NCBI RefSeq assembly: GCF_004364325.1
Contig: NZ_SOCP01000004.1
Location: 620,001-684,000 of the forward strand
Direction of reading: 5' to 3'
From: Actinophytocola oryzae
Lineage (GTDB): Bacteria; Actinomycetota; Actinomycetes; Mycobacteriales; Pseudonocardiaceae
Length of the DNA stretch: 64,000 nt
Every line of letters begins with the position of its first letter. The stretch's first letter is position 1. Shown one piece after another: positions 8,900-17,913 of the stretch. The notes under the pieces are model-generated. The model made no database searches. It was given only the letters and a program-made list of their open reading frames with translations, and had not been told where the DNA came from. Made by a program: the position numbers and the translations under genes.

Positions 8900-8918
8900 C
8901 GGGGGGCCGAGCCCCCCG
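8900..8918 (+). terminator. GC hairpin with CGA loop
   Basis: CGGGGGGC and GCCCCCCG pair perfectly around a three-base CGA loop. It lies in the long gene-free stretch between rsmE and the polymerase-domain gene and may be a second transcription stop or a structural element. Confidence 0.45.
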
Positions 8919-9548
8919 AACCCCCCACGGTGCGTTTGGGCTTGATCCAGCGTGGTTGCTTTGTGAGACCCTTTCGGGCCTTCGGCCCTCCGCGTGCCTT
9001 CGGCCGCGGCCTCCTTGGGATCTGAATCCGGTTCGGGGTGTTCGGCGTTGGCCTCTTGGGTGCCCGGGCCGTGTGGGGTGTCTGTGTCCGTCTCTGTTGT
9101 AGATGGCTGGCAATCCGCTCTTCCGTTTGCCCTACCGGCCGCTCTGGTGCCGTGTCCTTGGGTGTTGGGGGTTGGGTTGGTTGTTGGTTTGGCGGTTGGG
9201 TGGATTGGTATGGGCTGTCTGGGGATCTGGCGGGGTTTCGACTGGGTGTGGGTTTGTGTGTGGAGGCGGTGTGAATGTGGGGGTTTGGGTGGGTGGTCGG
9301 GGTGTGGTGGTGATGTGGTGATGTGAGGCTTGTCTGGTGGGGAACTCACACCAAAAACCCCTTCGCATCCCTCCTGCCCCAAACATGCCGCGCATTCCCA
9401 TCGCTTGTGTGTGGGTGGGTTGGGGGTGGTTTGCTTTTGGTTGTTCGGGTGTTCCTTGTGCGTTGGTTGCTGTGGGGAGTTGCTTTGTGGGTGTTGCTTC
9501 ATGGGGTGTGGCGGGCCGTTTTTCTGGTTTCGCAGTACCTTTCGGGGT
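8919..9548. other. Gene-free stretch, strongly G/T-skewed from about 9080
   Basis: No convincing gene is visible. From about 9130 to 9330 the plus strand is almost all G and T, with repeated GGTTGGGTTGG- and GTGTGGTGG-like words. A break near 9343-9400 is C/A-rich, then GT-richness returns to about 9500. The many open frames here have biased, low-complexity translations (Gly, Trp, Val, Cys) and are not believable proteins. Confidence 0.6.
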
Positions 9549-10502
9549 GTGGCTGGTACGGGTGCGCCCTTCGAGGAGCTTGAGGTCGGGGATCGGGTCG
9601 TGCGGGTCACCAACCCGGGCCGGGTCTACTTCTCGGCTCGGGGGGAGACCAAGCTCGACCTCGCCCGGTACTACCTGGCCGTGGGGCCCGGGATCGTCAA
9701 TGCCCTGCGGGAACGGCCATGCATGATGCATCGCTTCCCCGAAGGGGTCGACGGGGAGAAGGTGCACCAGAAGCGGTTGCCCCGCGGGGCGCCGCCCTGG
9801 GTGGAGACCGTGCGGGTGAGTTTTCCCCGGTACGGGCGCCATGCGGACGAGCTGTGTGTCACCGAACTCGGCTCCGTCATCTGGTCCGTCCAGATGTCCA
9901 CCGTGGAGTTCCACCCCTGGAACTCGCGGCGTGCCGACACCGAGAAGCCGGACGAGTGGCGGATCGACCTCGATCCCATGCCCGACGCCTCCTTCCAGTC
10001 CGTGCGGGAGGTCGCGCTCATCGCCCGGGAAGTGCTCGACGAGCTCGGGGCCGTGGGATTTCCCAAGACCTCCGGTGGCAAGGGGCTGCACATCTACGTG
10101 CGGATCCGACCCGAGTGGGGGTTCGCCGACGTGCGGCGCGCCGCGCACGCCTTCGCCCGCGAGGTCGAGCGCCGGGCCGACCGGCTGGTCGATCTCTCCT
10201 GGTGGCGCAAGGACCGGGACCCCTCGTCCGTCTTCGTCGACTACAACCAGAACGCACGCGACCACACGATCCGGTCCGCCTACTCGGTGATCGGTGTGCC
10301 CGAGGCACGCGTCTCGACACCCATTCGGTGGGACGAGGTCGCCGATGTCGACCCACGCGAGTTCACCATCGCCACGGTGCCCACGAGGTTCGCCGAGGTG
10401 GGTGACCTTCATGCCACGATCGATGACCACGTGTTCGACCTGACGCCACTGCTCGAATGGGCGGACCGTGACGGTCAGGACATCCCGGACCTCGACGAGT
10501 AA
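9549..10502 (+). CDS. LigD-type polymerase domain protein (NHEJ primase-polymerase)
   Basis: The 317-residue protein matches the stand-alone polymerase domain of LigD/AEP primases: VRVTNPGRVYF near the N terminus, the metal-binding DLDP (in RIDLDPMPDASF), the SGGKGLHIYV motif, and VDYNQNARDHTIRSAYSV near residue 235. Such enzymes bind 5'-phosphate ends and fill in or add ribonucleotides during end joining. GTG 9549 was picked because family members begin a few residues before VGDRVVRVTNP; ribosome-binding evidence is weak, so the start is uncertain. No ligase or Ku gene is nearby; it sits alone between a GT-rich stretch and a HIT gene. Confidence 0.9.
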   Translation: MAGTGAPFEELEVGDRVVRVTNPGRVYFSARGETKLDLARYYLAVGPGIVNALRERPCMMHRFPEGVDGEKVHQKRLPRGAPPWVETVRVSFPRYGRHADELCVTELGSVIWSVQMSTVEFHPWNSRRADTEKPDEWRIDLDPMPDASFQSVREVALIAREVLDELGAVGFPKTSGGKGLHIYVRIRPEWGFADVRRAAHAFAREVERRADRLVDLSWWRKDRDPSSVFVDYNQNARDHTIRSAYSVIGVPEARVSTPIRWDEVADVDPREFTIATVPTRFAEVGDLHATIDDHVFDLTPLLEWADRDGQDIPDLDE

Positions 10503-10511
10503 CCTTCGGCC

Positions 10512-10868
10512 ATGCCTGCGAGCGACTGCCTCTTCTGCAAGATCATCGCCGGGGAGATCCCCTCCACCAAGGTGCTCGAGACCGACACCACCTACGCCTT
10601 CCGCGACATCAACCCGCAGGCCGCAGTGCACGTCCTGGTGGTACCGCGCACCCACCACGAGGACGCGGAGGCCCTCGCCAAGGAGCCCCAGCAGCTCGCG
10701 GACGTCATCGCCACCGGGGTCCAGGTGGCCAGGCAGGAGGGCATCGACCAGTCCGGGTTCCGCCTCGTCCTCAACACCGGGGACGACGCAGGACGCACGG
10801 TCTTCCACGCCCACGTGCACGTCCTCGGCGGCGAGCAGCTCGGCCTCTTCGGACGCCCGAGCCACTGA
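10512..10868 (+). CDS. HIT family nucleotide hydrolase (HinT-like)
   Basis: The 118-residue protein starts MPASDCLFCKIIAGEIPSTK and ends with the histidine triad FHAHVHVLGG (HxHxH). This is the layout of HinT-type purine nucleoside phosphoramidases, homodimers acting in the cytoplasm. C6 and C9 form part of the CxxC found in zinc-binding members. The gene begins nine bases after the polymerase-domain stop and precedes phoH by about 100 bases; a HIT gene just upstream of phoH is common in actinobacteria. Confidence 0.93.
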   Translation: MPASDCLFCKIIAGEIPSTKVLETDTTYAFRDINPQAAVHVLVVPRTHHEDAEALAKEPQQLADVIATGVQVARQEGIDQSGFRLVLNTGDDAGRTVFHAHVHVLGGEQLGLFGRPSH

Positions 10869-10972
10869 GCACGAGTAACGTCGATGCGAACTGTCGGTGA
10901 GGACGACTAACATCGAACTCGACAGTCGGCACGAGTTGGCGCACCACGGCGCAGAAGGCAGGACCGAAAGCA

Positions 10973-13129
10973 TTGACCGGTACCGCACGGGGTAACGCCG
11001 GACAGAGCGCCGCCCCCACTTCTGCCACCTCCCCAGCCAAACCGGGCCAGTCCCGGTTCACCATCCCCGACGAGGCCGTTCTCGCGCTACTCGGGCGCCG
11101 GGACGAGAACCTGAAGGTCGCCGAGGAGCTCCTCACCGCGGACATCCACGTTCGCGGCAACGAGGTCACGCTCTCCGGCGAGCCGGGTGACGTCGCGTTC
11201 GCGGACCGGGTCTTCGCCGAGCTGGTCACCCTCGCGAGCCGCGGCCAGCAGCTCGGACCGGACGCCGTGCGCCGGACCGTGGCCATGTTGTCGGCAGGCG
11301 GCACCGAGTCGCCTGCCGAGGTGCTGAGCCTCGACATCGTGTCCCGGCGGGGGCGCACGATCCGGCCCAAGACGCTCAACCAGAAGCGCTACGTCGACGC
11401 CATCGACCAGCACACGGTCGTCTTCTGCATCGGCCCGGCAGGCACCGGCAAGACCTACCTCGCCATGGCCAAAGCCGTCCAGGCACTGCAGGCCAAGCAG
11501 GTCAACCGCATCATCCTCACCCGGCCCGCCGTCGAGGCGGGGGAGCGGCTCGGGTTCCTGCCCGGCACGCTCTACGAGAAGATCGACCCCTACCTGCGCC
11601 CCCTGTACGACGCGCTGCACGACATGGTCGACCCCGACTCGATCCCCCGCCTGATGCAGGCCGGCACCATCGAGGTCGCGCCGCTGGCGTACATGCGTGG
11701 CCGGGCGCAGCCGGTAGGCACCCCGGTGCTCACCCCGGACGGGTTCCGCGCGATCGGTGAACTGGAGGTAGGCGACCTCGTCATCGGGTCCAATGGTGAG
11801 CCAACCCCGGTTCTCGGCGTCTACCCTCAGGGGCCTAAGAAGATCTATCGGCTCACCACACAGGACGGTGCCTCCACTCTCTGTTCGGAGGACCATCTGT
11901 GGGCGGTCAAGACGCGCGACGACAGTCGGCGTGGTAAGCCGTGGCGTGTTGTCGAGACGAAGGAGCTGGTCGGCAAGCTCCGTGTCGCGCACTACCGGAG
12001 GTGGGAGCTTCCCCTGCTGAGTGGCCCGGTGGCGCTGCCGGAGCGGGAAGTCCCGATCGACCCGTACGTGCTCGGCTTGCTGCTCGGTGACGGCTGCCTG
12101 ACCGGATCGACGACGCCGTCCGTCGCCACACAGGACCCGGAGTTGGCCGAGGCCATTGGGGCCCTGGTCCCAGGCATCCAGGCCCGATGGAAGTCGGAAC
12201 CGGACTACGTGCTCAATCGAGTGCGCCGGCCTGGCGAGTCGGTGACCACCGCGAACCCGATCACCAAGGTGCTGCGAGACCTCGAGCTGTGCGGGACGAG
12301 CTCGCACACGAAGTTCGTACCCGAGCTGTACCTGAACAACTCGGCCGAGGTGCGGCTCGCCGTTCTGCAGGGCTTGCTCGACTCCGGTGGTGGGCCGGTG
12401 ACCCAGCGGGACCGCACCTGCCGCATCCAGTACGGGACGACCTCTCCTCGGCTCAAGGACGACGTACTCGCGCTGGTCCGGTCACTGGGCGGTGTGGCGT
12501 ACGTTCGGTCGCGGCCCGCCGCGGCCAGGCGACCCGGGAAGGTGAACGGCCGAGACGTTCCGTACCGCCATGACAGCTACGTCATGGACATTCGGCTGCC
12601 TGTGGGAGTCGAGCCATTCCGATTGGGTCGCAAGCTGGACAAGTACCGTGCTTCTGGCGGTGGGCGTCCGATGCGGTTCATCGACAGGATCGAGCCGGCA
12701 GGGGTCGAGGACGCCGTCTGCATTCAGGTCGCGGCCGCGGACTCCCTGTACGTGACCGAGGACTACCTGCTGACGCACAACACCCTGAACGAGGCGTTCA
12801 TCATCCTCGACGAGGCCCAGAACACCTCGCCGGAGCAGATGAAGATGTTCCTCACCCGCCTCGGGTTCGGGTCGAAGATCGTCGTCACCGGTGACGTCAC
12901 GCAGGTCGACCTGCCCGGCGGCACGCAGAGCGGGCTCAAGGTCGTGCAGGGCATCCTCGGCGACGTGGAGGACGTGCACTTCTCGACGCTGTCCAGCAAC
13001 GACGTCGTGCGCCACAAGCTGGTCGGGGAGATCGTCGACGCCTACGACCGCTGGGCAGCCGTCAACCAGCAGGACGACCAGGACGCGAGACGGTCCGGGC
13101 CCCGAGGGCAGGCGCGGCGAGGTCGCTGA
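10973..13129 (+). CDS. phoH: PhoH-family ATPase interrupted by an intein
   Basis: The 718-codon frame encodes PhoH (about 359 residues after splicing) with a 359-residue intein. Walker A is GPAGTGKT (residues 154-161); the extein joins as MRGR + [14 protein letters not shown], putting the insertion at residue 245 just before the Walker B/DEAQ segment. That is an essential, conserved ATPase site, a usual intein location. TTG 10973 gives the expected N terminus after AGGCAGGA; no ATG is available. PhoH proteins are cytoplasmic P-loop ATPases, some with RNA helicase activity, and sit next to ybeY in many bacteria as here (three-base gap). Without splicing the ATPase would be split and inactive. 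Confidence 0.95.
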   Translation: MTGTARGNAGQSAAPTSATSPAKPGQSRFTIPDEAVLALLGRRDENLKVAEELLTADIHVRGNEVTLSGEPGDVAFADRVFAELVTLASRGQQLGPDAVRRTVAMLSAGGTESPAEVLSLDIVSRRGRTIRPKTLNQKRYVDAIDQHTVVFCIGPAGTGKTYLAMAKAVQALQAKQVNRIILTRPAVEAGERLGFLPGTLYEKIDPYLRPLYDALHDMVDPDSIPRLMQAGTIEVAPLAYMRGRAQPVGTPVLTPDGFRAIGELEVGDLVIGSNGEPTPVLGVYPQGPKKIYRLTTQDGASTLCSEDHLWAVKTRDDSRRGKPWRVVETKELVGKLRVAHYRRWELPLLSGPVALPEREVPIDPYVLGLLLGDGCLTGSTTPSVATQDPELAEAIGALVPGIQARWKSEPDYVLNRVRRPGESVTTANPITKVLRDLELCGTSSHTKFVPELYLNNSAEVRLAVLQGLLDSGGGPVTQRDRTCRIQYGTTSPRLKDDVLALVRSLGGVAYVRSRPAAARRPGKVNGRDVPYRHDSYVMDIRLPVGVEPFRLGRKLDKYRASGGGRPMRFIDRIEPAGVEDAVCIQVAAADSLYVTEDYLLTHNTLNEAFIILDEAQNTSPEQMKMFLTRLGFGSKIVVTGDVTQVDLPGGTQSGLKVVQGILGDVEDVHFSTLSSNDVVRHKLVGEIVDAYDRWAAVNQQDDQDARRSGPRGQARRGR
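11705..12781 (+). mobile_element. Class 3 intein with degraded LAGLIDADG endonuclease
   Basis: The intein spans A245-N603 of the precursor. It begins with Ala ([14 protein letters not shown]), not Cys/Ser, and ends LLTHN followed by Thr604. It carries the noncontiguous Trp-Cys-Thr set that marks class 3 inteins: W310 after the block B His (CSEDHLWAV), C583 in block F (AVCIQV) and T601 of THN. Two LAGLIDADG motifs are visible: LLGLLLGDG (with D373) and LQGLLDSGG. In the second, the acidic residue at the catalytic position is Gly472, so the homing endonuclease is probably dead while splicing residues look intact. Class 3 splicing starts with attack by the block F Cys on the N-terminal splice junction. 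Confidence 0.9.
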
Positions 13130-13131
13130 AC

Positions 13132-13686
13132 ATGAGTATCGAGATCGCCAACGAGTCGGGGGTTGCGGTCGACGAGTCGTCGATCGTGGCCGCCGCGCGG
13201 TTCGCGCTGGACCGCATGCGGGTCAGCCGGCTCGCCGAACTGTCCGTGCTGCTCGTCGGGCTCGACGAGATGGCCGACCTGCACGAGCGATACCTGGACC
13301 TGCCCGGCCCCACGGACGTCATGGCGTTCCCGATGGACGAGCTCGAGTCCGCCCGCAGGCCCGACGCCCCCGATCCGGGGCCGACGCTGCTCGGCGACCT
13401 CGTGCTGTGCCCACGGTTCGCCCGCGACCAGGCACGCAAGGCAGGCCACACGCTCATGGACGAGCTGCACCTGCTGACCGTCCACGGTGTACTGCACCTG
13501 CTCGGCTACGATCACGCGGAACCGGCTGAGGAACGCGAGATGTTCACGCTGCAGAAGCGCATTCTCGGGGACTTCAAGTCGGAGCGGTCCGCGGCACAAC
13601 GCCGCGCCGCGCAACGCCGCGAGGACGACAAGCTGCTCGGCGCGGCCGGCTTGATCGAGCCGGAGCCCAAGCCCGAACAGGAATAA
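13132..13686 (+). CDS. ybeY: Endoribonuclease YbeY
   Basis: The 184-residue protein has the zinc-binding signature [11 protein letters not shown] (residues about 122-132) and the DVMAFPMDE segment characteristic of YbeY, a metal-dependent endoribonuclease needed for 16S rRNA 3' maturation and ribosome quality control. The C-terminal 35 residues are a charged, Arg/Glu-rich tail ([17 protein letters not shown]) longer than in E. coli. It follows phoH after three bases and precedes the CBS-domain gene, the conserved phoH-ybeY-corC order. Confidence 0.96.
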   Translation: MSIEIANESGVAVDESSIVAAARFALDRMRVSRLAELSVLLVGLDEMADLHERYLDLPGPTDVMAFPMDELESARRPDAPDPGPTLLGDLVLCPRFARDQARKAGHTLMDELHLLTVHGVLHLLGYDHAEPAEEREMFTLQKRILGDFKSERSAAQRRAAQRREDDKLLGAAGLIEPEPKPEQE

Positions 13687-13704
13687 CTCCCGGGGGTCAA
13701 CAAG

Positions 13705-15012
13705 GTGGGCAGCTCCGCGGGACTGTTGGTGATCGCGGTTCTCCTGGTGGTCGCGGCGGGATTCTTCGCCTGCGCGGACGCCGCTATCTCGGCCGTGTCG
13801 CGGGCACGTGTCGACGGGCTCCTGCGCTCCGGCCGCACCGGCGCGCGGCAGCTGCTCGCGGTCGTCTCCGAGCGGCCGAGGCACATCAACCTGCTGCTAC
13901 TGCTGCGGTTGGGCTGCGAGCTTGCCGCCACGGTCCTCGTCACCGTGGCGTTCATGCGCATCATCGACTCGAACGCGGTCGCGGGTCTCGTCGCCGCGGT
14001 CAGCATGATCGTCGTGTCGTACGTGCTGGTCGGCGTCGGCCCTCGCACGCTCGGCCGCCAGCACCCCTACTCCGTCGGGCTCGTCGCGGCCGGTGTGGTG
14101 CGGGTGCTCGGCACCGTGCTGGGGCCGTTGTCCCGGCTGCTGATCGTCGTCGGCAACGCCATCACGCCGGGCCGCGGCTTCCGCGAGGGCCCGTTCTCCT
14201 CCGAGGTCGAGCTGCGTGAGCTGGTCGACATGGCGCAGGAGAGCGGCGTCGTGGACGAGGGCGAGCGCGAGATGATCCACTCGGTGTTCGAGCTGCGCGG
14301 CACCATCGCCCGCGAGGTCATGGTGCCCCGCACGGAGATGGTGTGGATCGAGCACACGAAGACCGTGCGGCAGGCGCTCGCCCTCTCGCTGCGCACCGGC
14401 TACACGCGACTCCCGGTCATCGGGGAGAGCGTGGACGAGATCGTCGGCGTGGTGAACCTCAAGGACCTGGTCAAGGCCACAATGGACATCCCGCAGAACG
14501 GGCGCGGCGAGCGCCGCACGGTCAACGAGATGATGACCGAGGCCACGTTCGTGCCGGACTCCAAGCGCCTCGACGACCTCCTCAAGGAGATGCAGCTCTC
14601 CCGCAACCACATGGCGATCGCCGTCGACGAGTACGGCGGCACCGCGGGCCTGCTGACCATCGAGGACATCCTGGAGGAGATCGTCGGCGAGATCACCGAC
14701 GAGTCCGACACCGACGACCGACCACCGGTCGAGCACCTCGACGACGGGGCGATCCGGGTCAGCTCCCGGCTCCCGGTCGAGGACCTCGGCGAGCTGTTCG
14801 GTGTCGAGCTGGACGACACCGACGTCGAGACCGTCGGTGGCCTGCTGGCCCAACGGCTCGGCCGCGTTCCGCTGCCGGGCACCGAGGCGGAGATCGCGGG
14901 CCTCAAGATGCGTGCCGAGGGCGGCAAGGACGGCCGGGGCCGCATGCGGATCACGTCCGTGGTCGTGCGGCACGTTCCCGCTGAGCAACTGGAGAGGACA
15001 GAGAGTGGCTGA
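13705..15012 (+). CDS. CBS/CorC-HlyC domain membrane protein
   Basis: The 435-residue protein has an N-terminal DUF21 region with about four membrane segments (GLLVIAVLLVVAAGFFACAD, LLLLLRLGCELAATVLVTVA and others, residues 1-145), then two CBS domains (about residues 200-325, with MVPRTEMVWI and EYGGTAGLLTIEDILEEIVG), and a C-terminal CorC_HlyC domain. Members are linked to magnesium or cobalt efflux and to ATP sensing by the CBS pair. GTG 13705 is the only start matching the first membrane helix. Its stop overlaps the next gene by eight bases. The ion is not determinable here. Confidence 0.92.
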   Translation: MGSSAGLLVIAVLLVVAAGFFACADAAISAVSRARVDGLLRSGRTGARQLLAVVSERPRHINLLLLLRLGCELAATVLVTVAFMRIIDSNAVAGLVAAVSMIVVSYVLVGVGPRTLGRQHPYSVGLVAAGVVRVLGTVLGPLSRLLIVVGNAITPGRGFREGPFSSEVELRELVDMAQESGVVDEGEREMIHSVFELRGTIAREVMVPRTEMVWIEHTKTVRQALALSLRTGYTRLPVIGESVDEIVGVVNLKDLVKATMDIPQNGRGERRTVNEMMTEATFVPDSKRLDDLLKEMQLSRNHMAIAVDEYGGTAGLLTIEDILEEIVGEITDESDTDDRPPVEHLDDGAIRVSSRLPVEDLGELFGVELDDTDVETVGGLLAQRLGRVPLPGTEAEIAGLKMRAEGGKDGRGRMRITSVVVRHVPAEQLERTESG

Positions 15013-15319
15013 CCTCGACCCCGAGGACGCGAAGCTGATCACCCTGGCCCGGTCGGCACGCGCACGCGCGGGCGTCGCGGAGGGCGCCGCCGTTCGCGAC
15101 GAGACCGGACGTACGTACGTCGCCACGACAGTCGACCTGCCGTCACTGCAGCTCACGGCACTGCAGGGGGCCGTGGCGGCCGCGGTGTCGAGCGGGGCGA
15201 GCGCGTTGGAGGCGGCCGCGGTCGTGACGGACCTGCTCGAGGTGGACCGCGCGGTCGTCGACGACCTGACGCCCGATGCCCGACTGCTGGTGGCGGACCC
15301 GAAGGGCGAGCTGCGCTGA
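15005..15319 (+). CDS. Cytidine deaminase-fold protein lacking catalytic motifs
   Basis: The 104-residue protein (VADLDPEDAKLITLARSARA...) corresponds in position and pattern to the small gene between the CBS-domain gene and era in mycobacteria. Its predicted strands and helices (AAVRDETGRTYVATTVDL, LTALQGAVAAAVSSGASALE) resemble cytidine deaminases, but the HAE and PCxxC zinc motifs are absent and there is no Cys at all, so it should not be a deaminase. GTG 15005 overlaps the upstream stop. Its role is unknown; conservation of position suggests a function tied to era or the ribosome. Confidence 0.82.
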   Translation: MADLDPEDAKLITLARSARARAGVAEGAAVRDETGRTYVATTVDLPSLQLTALQGAVAAAVSSGASALEAAAVVTDLLEVDRAVVDDLTPDARLLVADPKGELR

Positions 15320-15339
15320 GGCCGGACGACAATGGCCCG

Positions 15340-16236
15340 ATGACCACCTACCGCTCCGGTTTCGCCTGTTTCGTTGGCCGGCCGAACACGGGCAAGTCGA
15401 CGCTGACCAACGCGATCGTCGGCAGCAAGGTGGCCATCACCTCCAGCAAGCCCCAGACCACCAGGCACGCGATCCGCGGCATCGTGCAGCGCCCCGACTC
15501 GCAGCTGATCATCGTGGACACACCGGGACTCCACCGTCCGCGCACGCTGCTGGGCCAGCGGCTCAACGACGTCGTGCGTGCCACGTGGTCCGAAGTGGAC
15601 GTCATCGGCTTCTGCGTGCCCGCCAACGAGAAGATCGGGCCCGGCGACAAGTTCATCGCGGCCGAGCTGGTGAAGCTGTCCCGGCACACGCCGGTCGTCG
15701 GCGTCGTGACCAAGACGGACACCGCGTCGAAGAACCAGATCGCCGACCAGCTGATGGCTCTCCAGGGCGTGATGGAGTTCGCGGACCTCATCCCGGTGTC
15801 CGCGGTGGACGGTTTCCAGGTGGACGCCGTCGCGGACGTCCTCGTGTCGCGCCTTCCCGAGGGCCCGCAGCTGTACCCCGACGGCGAGCTGACCGACGAG
15901 CCGGAGGCGACGCTGATCGCGGAGCTGATCCGCGAGGCCGCGCTGGAGGGGGTGCGCGACGAGCTGCCGCACTCGATCGCGGTGACCGTCGAGGAGATCC
16001 TGGACCGCGAGGAACGCGAGGACATGCTCGACGTCTACGCGAACCTGTTCGTCGAGCGGGACAGCCAGAAGGGGATCGTCCTGGGGCACAAGGGAGAGCG
16101 CCTGCGAGAGGTCGGCGCGTCCGCCCGAAGGCAGATCGAGGCACTGCTCGGCAGCAAGGTGTACCTGCACCTGCACGTGAAGGTGGCCAAGGACTGGCAG
16201 CGTGACCCGAAACAACTGCGGCGACTGGGTTTCTGA
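15340..16236 (+). CDS. era: GTPase Era
   Basis: The 298-residue protein has G1 GRPNTGKST, G2/effector TTRHAIRGI, G3 DTPGLHRPR and G4 TKTD, followed by a C-terminal KH domain (GIVLGHKGERLREVGASARR). Era binds the 3' end of 16S rRNA and helps 30S assembly at the membrane. Length is normal. The gene lies downstream of ybeY and upstream of recO as in other actinobacteria; an alpha/beta hydrolase gene is inserted between era and recO. Confidence 0.97.
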   Translation: MTTYRSGFACFVGRPNTGKSTLTNAIVGSKVAITSSKPQTTRHAIRGIVQRPDSQLIIVDTPGLHRPRTLLGQRLNDVVRATWSEVDVIGFCVPANEKIGPGDKFIAAELVKLSRHTPVVGVVTKTDTASKNQIADQLMALQGVMEFADLIPVSAVDGFQVDAVADVLVSRLPEGPQLYPDGELTDEPEATLIAELIREAALEGVRDELPHSIAVTVEEILDREEREDMLDVYANLFVERDSQKGIVLGHKGERLREVGASARRQIEALLGSKVYLHLHVKVAKDWQRDPKQLRRLGF

Positions 16237-16256
16237 ACTCGCCTAGGATCCGCCCC

Positions 16257-17087
16257 ATGGTCACCTTCTCCGCTCACGACGGCACGCTGCTCACGTACCA
16301 CCGCGTCGGAGAGACACCACCACTGGTCTGCGTCCCCGGTGGCCCCATGCGGTCGTCGTCCTACCTCGGTGACCTGGGTGGGCTCCCGTCGCTCGCCCTG
16401 CTCGACCTGCGGGGCACCGGTGGGTCGGCAGAGCCGACGGACCCCGCGACCTACCGGTGCGACCACCTGGTCGACGACGTCGAGGCGTTGCGGGCCGGCC
16501 TCGGGCTCGAACGGATCGACCTGCTCGGCCACTCGGCGGGTGCCGCGGTCGTGGTGCTGTACGCGGCCCGCTACCCCGACCGCGTCGGCAGGCTCGTGCT
16601 GGTCACGCCGAGCCCCCGCGTCGTCGGCGTCGACATCACCGACGCGGACCGGCGCGAGCTCGCCGAGCTGCGCCGCGACGAGCCGTGGTTCCCGGAGGCG
16701 TTCGCCGCGTTCGAACGCATCTGGGCAGGCGACCCGACCGACGCCGACTGGGCAGGCATCGCCCCGTTCTTCCACGGCCGCTGGGACGACGAGACACAGG
16801 CCACCGAAGCCGCCGGTGCGACCGAGACCAACGAGACGGCGGCTCTCGGGTACTACTCGGAAGGCGCCCTCGACCCGGACGCCACCCGCGCCGCACTGGT
16901 CGGCCTCACCGCCCCGGTCCTCCTGCTGGCAGGCGAGTACGACGTGGCCCTCCCGCCCGGGCGGGCCGCCGAGTACGCGGGCCTGTTCCCGAACGCCGAA
17001 CTGGTCGTGCAGCCCGCGAGCGGCCACTACCCGTACCTCGACGACCGGGTGTCGTTCGCCACGACCGTCGGGGACTTCCTCGGCTGA
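16257..17087 (+). CDS. Alpha/beta hydrolase (proline iminopeptidase-like)
   Basis: The 276-residue enzyme has the oxyanion-hole region VCVPGGPM, the strand [12 protein letters not shown], the nucleophile elbow [11 protein letters not shown] (Ser in GHSAG), a late acid region [13 protein letters not shown] and a C-terminal His in SGHYPYLDD. These are the parts of an alpha/beta-hydrolase of the proline iminopeptidase/epoxide hydrolase type. It starts at ATG 16257, 20 bases after era, and precedes recO. In mycobacteria an amidase gene occupies this slot. The substrate is unknown. Confidence 0.87.
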   Translation: MVTFSAHDGTLLTYHRVGETPPLVCVPGGPMRSSSYLGDLGGLPSLALLDLRGTGGSAEPTDPATYRCDHLVDDVEALRAGLGLERIDLLGHSAGAAVVVLYAARYPDRVGRLVLVTPSPRVVGVDITDADRRELAELRRDEPWFPEAFAAFERIWAGDPTDADWAGIAPFFHGRWDDETQATEAAGATETNETAALGYYSEGALDPDATRAALVGLTAPVLLLAGEYDVALPPGRAAEYAGLFPNAELVVQPASGHYPYLDDRVSFATTVGDFLG

Positions 17088-17122
17088 CCGGGGCTGTCGG
17101 AGGTCGGCGGTAAGCTCCGGCC

Positions 17123-17902
17123 GTGAGCCTCTACCGCGACACCGGGATCGTGCTCCGGGTGCAGAAGCTCGGGGAGGCCGACCGCATCATCACGTTCGTC
17201 ACGCAGCGGCACGGGAAGGTGCGGGCCGTCGCCAAGGGCGTGCGGCGCACCACCTCGCGCCTCGGAGCCCGGGTGGAGCCGTTCGCCCACGTCGACGTGC
17301 AGTTCTACACCGGCCGCACGCTCGACGTGATCACCCAGGTGCAAACCCTCGACGCGTTCGGGGCAGGCATCATCGGCGACTACCAGCGCTACACCACCGG
17401 GTGCGCGATCCTGGAGACCGCCGACCGGATGTCCGCGGAGGAGGGCGAACCCGTCCTGCGGCTGTACCTGCTGGTGGCGGGTGCTCTGCGGGCGCTCGCG
17501 GACGGTCAGCGGGATCCCTCGCTCGTGTTGGACGCCTTCCTCATCCGTGCCATGGGCTTCGCCGGATGGGCACCGGCGGTGAACGAGTGCGCGCGGTGCA
17601 ACGAGCCTGGCCCGCACCGGAGCTTCTCCGTGCAGGCGGGGGGAGCGGTGTGCCCACGCTGCAGGCCCGCTGGGTCGGCGGCGCCCGCCGCGGAGACGCT
17701 GGAGCTGATGAACGCCCTGCAGCTCGGCAACTGGCCGGTCGCCGAGCGGTCCACCGGCAACGCGCGCAGGGAAGGGTCGGGGCTGATCGCCGCGCTCCTG
17801 CAGTGGCACCTGGAGCGGCAGCTGCGTTCCCTGCCGTTGGTGGAGCGCAGGGCCGCCCAGACGGGCGATGGCGATGTTCGGTCCGCGAGCTCTGCTCAGT
17901 AA
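17123..17902 (+). CDS. recO: DNA repair protein RecO
   Basis: The 259-residue protein has the OB-fold N terminus ([20 protein letters not shown]) with [11 protein letters not shown], a helical middle and a zinc-binding cluster ([13 protein letters not shown] then CPRCRPAG). RecO loads RecA onto SSB-coated DNA in the RecFOR pathway. GTG 17123 matches the conserved start [11 protein letters not shown]. It directly precedes uppS with an 11-base gap, the same order as in mycobacteria. Confidence 0.95.
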   Translation: MSLYRDTGIVLRVQKLGEADRIITFVTQRHGKVRAVAKGVRRTTSRLGARVEPFAHVDVQFYTGRTLDVITQVQTLDAFGAGIIGDYQRYTTGCAILETADRMSAEEGEPVLRLYLLVAGALRALADGQRDPSLVLDAFLIRAMGFAGWAPAVNECARCNEPGPHRSFSVQAGGAVCPRCRPAGSAAPAAETLELMNALQLGNWPVAERSTGNARREGSGLIAALLQWHLERQLRSLPLVERRAAQTGDGDVRSASSAQ

Positions 17903-17913
17903 CCTGGGGCACC

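Noticed and set aside
13897..16215. Long minus-strand frame opposite the CBS gene and era
   Set aside because: Antisense shadow of two well-supported genes, composition typical of reversed high-GC codons.
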